NCBI GenBank assembly: GCA_014529385.2
Contig: CM043953.1
Location: 107,576,549 to 107,640,548 of the forward strand
Reading direction: 5' to 3'
Length of the DNA stretch: 64,000 nt
DNA from: Adiantum capillus-veneris
Lineage: Eukaryota; Streptophyta; Polypodiopsida; Polypodiales; Pteridaceae
Translations under genes and position numbers: made by a program
The notes under the pieces: generated by a model
What the model was told of the DNA's origin: nothing
What the model saw: the letters and a program-made list of their open reading frames with translations, nothing else
Database searches by the model: none
Shown here: positions 58,245-64,000 of the stretch, in pieces
Numbering within the stretch: position 1 is the stretch's first letter
How the letters are laid out: each line of letters begins with the position of its first letter

Positions 58245-59407
58245 CTTAGGGTTGGTTTCTATCCAGCCTTTCACCTTAGTTATATAAGCCTTTGCTGTGG
58301 CTGCCTTCAAAACTCCTTTTGTGTTACAACCCAATTGCCTAGCTAAAGTGGTCAATTGTGATGCCTTCATGCTTTCAATGGGTGTACGCTCCTTTGCGAA
58401 GATCTCTTGTATTTGGGCTCTTCTCATTTCATTGCGGTGGCTTGTGTCACTTGCGTCTTCAATGATAGTTTCATCTCTGTCACCTTTTGCAAGTGATATT
58501 CTTCTTGTAAAGAACACCTTAGCTGACCAAACATCATTTTTCTGCTTCCAATACTCCATGATTTGTTTTTATTCACTATCATTTGTCACTATAGGTTGTC
58601 CGTAACGATTAGAAGCAATTAAATCACGCACATCCCTTCTCTCATCAAGTTGAATCAAGTATGGCAATAGCTCCTCCAAGAGCATCTTCTCATTATCAAA
58701 TTGTGGTGGAAAAATTTTTTGCTGGTGAAATACATCCCTTGTAAGGAGAGTCATCAATAAGTACTGTTCTTTGTGGATCACATTCAAACCCCATGGCAAT
58801 TTTGGCTAGAGGCTTGAACATTGCCTCAACGTTTGGATTGTCGGGTCTAAACAATTTTGAGTTTGAGCGGTGTAGCAAACATCTTGCGACCAAATTGCTA
58901 AGAAAGGCAATGTATCCCCAACTAAGTTGTTTAGTGCTGCAAGGATTTGATACACATTATTCCTAGTAGCTGTCGACCAAATTGCAACATTAAACCTCTG
59001 TAAAATAGTCTTCAAGAATTGGATGCAACCTGGCCTGAGTATAATATATCTTTTTGAATCCATTTGCACTAAGTTGTGGTGTGAGGATGGTTGAGCAGAA
59101 CGTTTCAACAATAGACCATTTAAATCCAATATAATTGTAAGCATGGATTTCTCAACATCTACACTACATGAAGTAGTAGAAATTGGCAATAGCTCGTGAG
59201 TGGACTTTTCAGTCTCTTTTGATGTATGTTGCATTTTTGAAGCATCGATTTCTTGGTTCTCATTATTGCAAGCTTGCTCAAGTTGCACAACACTAGACTC
59301 TAGTATAGAAATATCATCCATCTTGGGCACTTCAGAAACCATAGAATCTATGGATTCTATAGTTGTTGATTGAACCATAGGAGCATTATCCATCCCAGTT
59401 TGTGAAT
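58245..59407 (-). pseudogene. NIF/FCP1-like HAD phosphatase copy B, with two frameshifts and a stop
   Basis: The exon starts after acceptor TGTTTTCTTAG (59408) in phase 1. An acidic Ser/Glu-rich lead of about 95 residues precedes HAD motif I, I-I-L-D-L-N-G-L-L-L, with the second acid replaced by Asn. Then RPGCIQFLKTILQRFNVAIW, motif II-like W-S-T-A-T-R-N-N, and in a second frame NSKLFRPDNPNVEAMFKPLA and motif III V-L-I-D-D-S-P-Y-K; a third frame gives F-P-P-Q-F-D and the helical tail. Shifts lie near 58860-58895 and at an A/T homopolymer run at 58710-58720; an in-frame TAA lies at 58571-58569. The tail 58559-58245 has a helical segment (SMKASQLTTLARQLGCNTKG) that could be SAP-like. NIF-family enzymes dephosphorylate nuclear targets such as the Pol II CTD; activity here is doubtful. 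Confidence 0.75.
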
Positions 59408-60046
59408 CTAAGAAAACACACATACAAATGGTATCTCAAAACCACTAGAATTGTATTCACCATATTTACATGTAGAACTCCTAGTAAGAAATTTATTTAA
59501 GGTAAATTCGTTGTTAGAATCCTTGCAACCATTTTCAACATTCGTACACAAAACACCACTTGTCTAAAATACAATCTACTAACTCAACATTTTCCATCCT
59601 ACACTTTATTAAAGATGAGTACTTAAAGTGAAAACTAAAAGCCAAAACTTGTTGAGGAAACATGGATACAAGGTCCACCAAATGTCCAACCTAGACTACA
59701 AGCAAACAATTAGAGATTTGGCTTAGATTTGGATTCAAAGACCACCACTTATTCAAGTAAGATAACTCCACTTGTTTAAGACAGTAATGTTTGAAGCCCC
59801 ACCACTTGTCCAACCTAGACATTGATTAAATTTTGGTAAGATTTATCACAAATCTAGAGTAGAATCAAGATTCTATGGCCAAGGTAATCAAATAAGTTAG
59901 ACAACACACAAAGCATAAGAGCACTCTAGATTCTCGTTGAGCATAAACTAAAAAATAATCAAATGTTATATTCACTTGAGATTTCATCCATGAAAAATGA
60001 AAATGATTCATGTACTTGAGATTTCCATCCATGTATAATACTTTAC
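59408..60046 (-). other. Inferred intron between SET and phosphatase B exons (639 bp)
   Basis: The donor ATT|GTAAAG (60047/60046) and acceptor TTTTCTTAG (59408) are plausible, both in phase 1. The intron holds a few copies of the minisatellite in minus orientation (CCACCACTTGTCCAACCTAGAC near 59797). The SET reading frame meets a TGA (60053-60051) just before this donor, so the join requires that this stop is a mutation or that splicing differs. Confidence 0.4.
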
Positions 60047-60607
60047 AATGTCAAGTAAAGTCATAGTCAGCAAACAACTCTTCTCCTGCTTCAACTTGAC
60101 AAATAGTCTCAATGCATACATGGCCATATTCTTCTGACTTGATGTGTGAAGAGGTGCATTTATGCCAAGGTGAAAAATTTGGATCAAATGTATAGCGTAC
60201 GTTGGGACAGACATTTGTACTGTGAGAACTATTTATATAGCCCGACACGTTTCCTTCTTCTACACAACCAATAATGTATGATTGATCTTCCTCTTCTTCT
60301 ATGTTTGGATCCTCTAGAAGAGAATATTTATAAGCTCTTGGAAATATTTTGCATATCTTTTTCCAGTCTTGAAATCTATACTTATGCCCTCCATAGTTTA
60401 GAATAGTCACACCACTTTCCAGGGTAGTATGCACAAATAGCCCATAACCAGCTCCTTGAATACATGAAAGTCGCACTTCAAAATCCACACCGTTAATATG
60501 AAAAATTACATCTTTGGGAATAGGAAAAGTTGGTGTCCCAAAAGGATCTTCATGCCAATCATAGTGTGAAATACATCTAGTTTTTATATCACTTAACTCC
60601 ATTGTGT
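60047..60607 (-). CDS. SET-domain exon
   Basis: One open frame of about 184 residues after acceptor TTCTTTTTGCAG (60608), with a possible start ATG at 60602. SET-domain features in order: G-A-G-Y-G-L-F near residue 50, SAM-site like; V-S-G-Y-I-N-S-S-H-S-T-N-V-C-P-N near residue 120, the N-H-x-C-x-x-N-like block of SET with the H-S/N-S variation; and G-E-E-L-F-A-D-Y-D-F near the end, the D-Y motif. SET domains methylate lysines using SAM. There is no pre-SET or post-SET cysteine cluster. The frame ends at TGA right after the D-Y motif. The first codons join in phase to the methyltransferase-like exon upstream, so it may be the middle of a larger gene. Confidence 0.75.
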
Positions 60608-63219
60608 CTGCAAAAAGAAGCAAAAATTATGCATAAAATAATGACAAGATCAAAGAAAGATATCATTATTTTATAGTTAAATAGGTCCATTGTATGGAAG
60701 ACTTAGAGTGCCTCTTACATGGTGCCTCCAAGGTTTCCAAAAATAAAATCATTGAAAAAAAAAAGGCCATTGTGTCTCCAATCTATTGCCCATTTGAAGC
60801 ATAGAGAGAACCAAGGTCCACCACTTGTCCAAGCTAGACATGGAGCATTGACACAAGATCCAACACTTATCCAAGAACCCTATAGTATATGTGGTAACAT
60901 GGGATGCGTTGATGCAACAAAAGTAGTCTAGCCTCCTCATCCATCTCTTTTTTCTTGTAGCCTAGAGGGATTAGTTTCAAGGTCTATCACTAGTCAAAAA
61001 CTACACATAGAACATTGATACAAGGTTCCACCACATGTGAAACCTATCATCTCTAGTAGCATGGATGGTTTGATATCAAGGTTCACCACGTATCCTACCT
61101 ATACTCTATTGTAGCATAGAGATTCTGGTTTGGTGGTACTACACTTGTCCAAACTTGGCTTGTTGTTGATATCTGGAGGTAATCAAGGGTCCTCCACTTG
61201 TCCAAGTTAGGCATATCAAACAATTGCAAGGTCCACCATGTGTACAGCATATGATTGATTATAGCATGCATGGTCTTATTTCATGGGCAACCATCTTCTC
61301 TCCAACATGTGTCCAACCTCGGCTCCATTGAATCATGGAGACAAGCAAGGCCCACCACTTATCAAAGCTATTATTTTCTCCCAGTGCTTTCAAAACCCAT
61401 GATACGTTGTACATGGGGTGGGGTTCTTGTTTCAAGGTCCACCACTTGGCTAAGAGTGGATCCATTGAAACATGAAGAGAAGCAAGCTCTACCATTTGTC
61501 CAAGCTAGGTGCCATTGAAACCTGAAAACCCCATAATATGTTGTATACGGGGGGTGTTTTTCAAGGTCCACCACTTGTCTAAGCTACGGTCCATTGGAAC
61601 ATGGAGAGAAGCAAAGCTCCACCACTTTTCTAATCTAGGATCCATTGAAACATGGAGAGAAGCAAGCTCCATTGTTTGTCTAAGCTAGGCTCCATTGGAA
61701 CATGGAGAAAACAAGATCCACCACTTGCCTATTATTGCATAGAGATTTTGGTTTGAAGGTCCACCACTTGCCTATTATTGCATAGAGATTTTGGTTTGAA
61801 GGTCCACCACTTGTCCAACCTTGCCTTCATGTATGGAGATAATCAAGGGTGCAATGCTTCTCTAAGCTAGGGACATAAAAGAGTTTCAAGGTCCACTACA
61901 TATACAATCTATGATGGGTTGTAGCATGGGAGGTTTCATTTTAAGGTTGACCACTTCTCCAGCTCCGCTTGTCCAACCTCAGATCCATTGAAGCATGGAG
62001 AAGAAAGGTCTACCAACTCTCAAAAATAGGCAAGAAAATCTCTATAAAACCCATGAATTGTTAATATATGCTATGCTGTGGAGTTTTGTTTGAAGGTCCA
62101 CTCCTTATCCAAGCTAGAATCCATTGAAGCATGGAAATAAGTAAGATATATCTCTAGTCCAAGATAGGATCCATTGAAACATAGAGAGAATCAAGGTCCA
62201 CCACTTGTCCAAGCTATGCATGGGTAATTGATATAAGGACCACTATGTTTTCACCTATACTATGCTCTATCATGGATGGTTTCATATCCCACCAATTTTC
62301 CAACCTATTTAATATGTTGTATTATGGGGGTTTGGTTTCAAGGTACTTCACTTGTCTAAGGTGGGTTCCATTGAAGCATGGAGAGAAACAATGTCTACCA
62401 CTTGTCCAAAATATGTTCCTTTGAAACATAAAAGCAAGGTCCACCAATTGTCCAAGCTAATGTTTCTCTCCATTGAAGCATGGAGAGAAACAAGGTCTAC
62501 CACCTGTCCAAAATATGCTCCATTGAAACATAAAAGCAAGGTCCACCACTTTTCCAAGCTAATGTAACAAATGGGTGTTGGTTACAAGGTGTACCACACT
62601 TGTCTAAACTAGTCTCCATGCAAGGTCCACCACATGTCCAAGCTATATGAGCTTGGTTTGAAGGTCTACCACACCTCTTGAAATTAGGATCCATGTAAGG
62701 TCCACCTTTTGTCAAGCTATGCCTTTAGTGAGTACTAAAACTAAGTAAATTGCAGTACTTAAATACCTTTCCAATCTCATTAAGATTTTGGTCTCTAAGG
62801 CCACCACCACATGTCTAATCTATGCTAGTTCTCAAAGTCCAAACATAAGCTCCCTTCTAGCAAGGTTAGTTTAAATTTAGTCTCCAGCACCTGTCTAAGC
62901 TAGGTTCAATTTATGAAGCATCACCATTTAACCATGCAAGGATCTAATGTATCATATCAAGGGGGTATTGATAAAAGGTCCAAAACTTACTGAGTTCAAG
63001 CTCTTAAGTAATTAAGTCTTCGTGAGTATTAAATGTTATAGTTTTAGTCTAAAGATCCACCATTCAAAAACTCAAGTAATTTACTATTTACATTCAAACC
63101 TTGAATGCTTGAGATAAAAAATACAAACTCAATCAATACTATATAAAGCAAAATCTAACGTTAAGAGTATCAAATCAGCAACAAGAAACACTAACATGCA
63201 CAAGAAACTCAAAACATAC
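60608..63219 (-). other. Inferred 2.6-kb intron filled with minisatellite
   Basis: The donor ACAC|GTATGT (63220/63219) and acceptor TTTTTGCAG (60608) are strong, and both are phase 1. Most of the intron is minisatellite block 3. Apart from this repeat I see no coding sequence inside it. Confidence 0.6.
60700..62900 (-). repeat. Degenerate minisatellite block 3 (inverted relative to blocks 1 and 2)
   Basis: The + strand reads AAGGTCCACCACTTGTCCAA and CTCCATTGAAACATGGAGAG, the reverse complement of the core in blocks 1 and 2. Copies are densest at 61400-62650. Together with block 2 it makes an inverted repeat with arms of over 2 kb flanking 57.4-60.7 kb. It sits within the inferred intron of the methyltransferase/SET gene. 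Confidence 0.93.
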
Positions 63220-64000
63220 GTGTCTCCATTTCCAAAAAGTCCTCCATTGACAGAGGATGTTGTTGTTCTTCTTCTTCTTCTCTTCGTGGAGAGCACTCCT
63301 CTGTAATAGGCACAGTGTCGTCTGATTGCAAAGTGGATTGTTGAAGTCCATCCCATTTTTCTATATCTTCATGAGACTTAACAAATTCTAGCAGCATGGT
63401 CTCCACGTTTTTTGCCTCCTCCACACTGTCAACTAAGCATATAACTTCTTTTTTCTGTTGTATTCCTTCTTGTGCAACCAAGGAGCCATCACCAAAAACA
63501 TCAACAAGCTTGCGTCTTCAAAACAATATGTACGAATGTAGTGCTTGACCAAAGCTCTTTTTTTGGCCTCCAAATATTGCAAATCTGACATATCTTTATC
63601 TGCTACTTGAAGAAGAGAACAATCAATTGGCATGGGATGTTCCTCTGATCTTCTTCTCAGGTCTTCAAATGCATTGCCTTGTCCCAAGAAGGCAATAACT
63701 GTTAGGAATTGAATTGCTCCTTTGCAAGGAGCTGATGGAAAGTGATGCAATGCACCACAACAATGGTATCTCAGATTATCTCCCATGGCGTGAAAGGCAC
63801 ATTGCAATTTTGTGAAGTTAGTGAAATCTAAAAATGCAAGAAAGACAAATCCAGGATCTGTTGACCCTCCAGCAATAGCCAAGATCCCATCCAAAGCATT
63901 GTTAAATGTCTCCTCACTCCACTTCAAATTGCCTCCAACATTTTTTGTCATATCTAAAACACATAAGCCAATAGGCACTTTATTATTGAAGTGGCGCATC
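63220..64000 (-). pseudogene. Beta-class-like SAM methyltransferase module, partial and frameshifted
   Basis: Two minus-strand frames (63999-63433; then from about 63515 to 63220) with one shift at 63506-63520. The first gives V-L-D-M-T-K-N where a D-P-P-Y-type catalytic motif would stand, then KWSEETFNNALDGILAIAGG, GFVFLAFLDF and a long middle. The second gives L-V-D-V-F-G-D-G-S-L-V, like the F-x-G-x-G SAM-binding motif I, and V-I-C-L-V-D-S-V-E-E-A, a motif II-like acid end. Catalytic motif before SAM motif is the order in beta-class DNA amino-methyltransferases (N6-adenine / N4-cytosine). The catalytic residues look lost. The tail is acidic (EEEEEQQHP). The gene continues beyond the window, so the start is unseen. 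Family assignment is tentative. Confidence 0.4.

Noticed and set aside
60008-60214. A 68-codon frame overlapping the end of the SET exon
   Set aside because: It is a shadow frame of the SET coding sequence.
44990-62900. Short frames inside the minisatellite blocks as a family of small proteins
   Set aside because: They occur in both strands and several frames of the repeat and carry many stops; no start context or domain.

Overview
This window looks like nuclear DNA from a large, repeat-rich land-plant genome. The evidence is Ty1/copia and Ty3/gypsy LTR retrotransposons with plant-type primer-binding sites, nested insertions, many simple-sequence tracts, and GT..AG introns with pyrimidine-rich acceptors. 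Heavy decay and kilobase introns packed with a degenerate minisatellite would suit a fern or other seed-free lineage, but that is inference. I see no prokaryotic operons, CRISPR arrays, rRNA genes or tRNA genes.

Layout. 1-7981: a (TC)n tract, a strand-asymmetric A-rich leader, and the decayed internal region and 3' LTR (6973-7981) of element A. Element A encodes a gag-like protein with a recurring Y-x-D-x2-G-x2-Y motif, a zinc knuckle and two protease-like stretches, and no recognisable RT or integrase. 7982-18335: minus-strand copia remnants around an LTR at 10259-10654 that has a PBS on one side and a PPT on the other, with a second LTR at 18096-18335. The interior holds an array of about 152-bp units carrying phased palindromes (14.1-15.75 kb). 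19.5-20.9 kb: another minus-strand copia remnant with its PBS and LTR. 20.9-22.1 kb: three copies of a dispersed repeat. 22226-33301: a young 11-kb Ty3/gypsy element (LTRs 2445 and 2719 bp, about a dozen differences, 4-bp TSD) sitting inside the LTR of an older gypsy element, whose body runs on to about 41.1 kb. 41182-44.6 kb: an LTR, PBS and leader of an element A relative; the leader has about 290-bp tandem units each ending in a palindrome.

44.9-64 kb is the host-gene part, on the minus strand. An exon of an NIF/FCP1-like HAD phosphatase gene (copy A) is cut in phase by a complete 5555-bp copia element (47609-53163; 192-bp LTRs about 3% different; TSD gttaa on both sides). Upstream lie, in transcription order, a decayed beta-class-like methyltransferase module (64.0-63.2 kb), a SET domain (60.6-60.05 kb), and a second HAD phosphatase module (copy B, 59.4-58.2 kb) with a short last exon. 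Splice sites and intron phases are compatible with one fused gene, now carrying frameshifts and stops. The introns and flanks hold a degenerate minisatellite with core TTGGACAAGTGGTGGACCTT, in opposite orientation on the two sides of the SET/HAD exons, so it forms a large inverted repeat.

The observations most worth following are the possible methyltransferase-SET-HAD fusion, the in-phase copia insertion, the inverted intronic minisatellite, the two arrays of phased palindromes, and the double-protease gag element without a polymerase.
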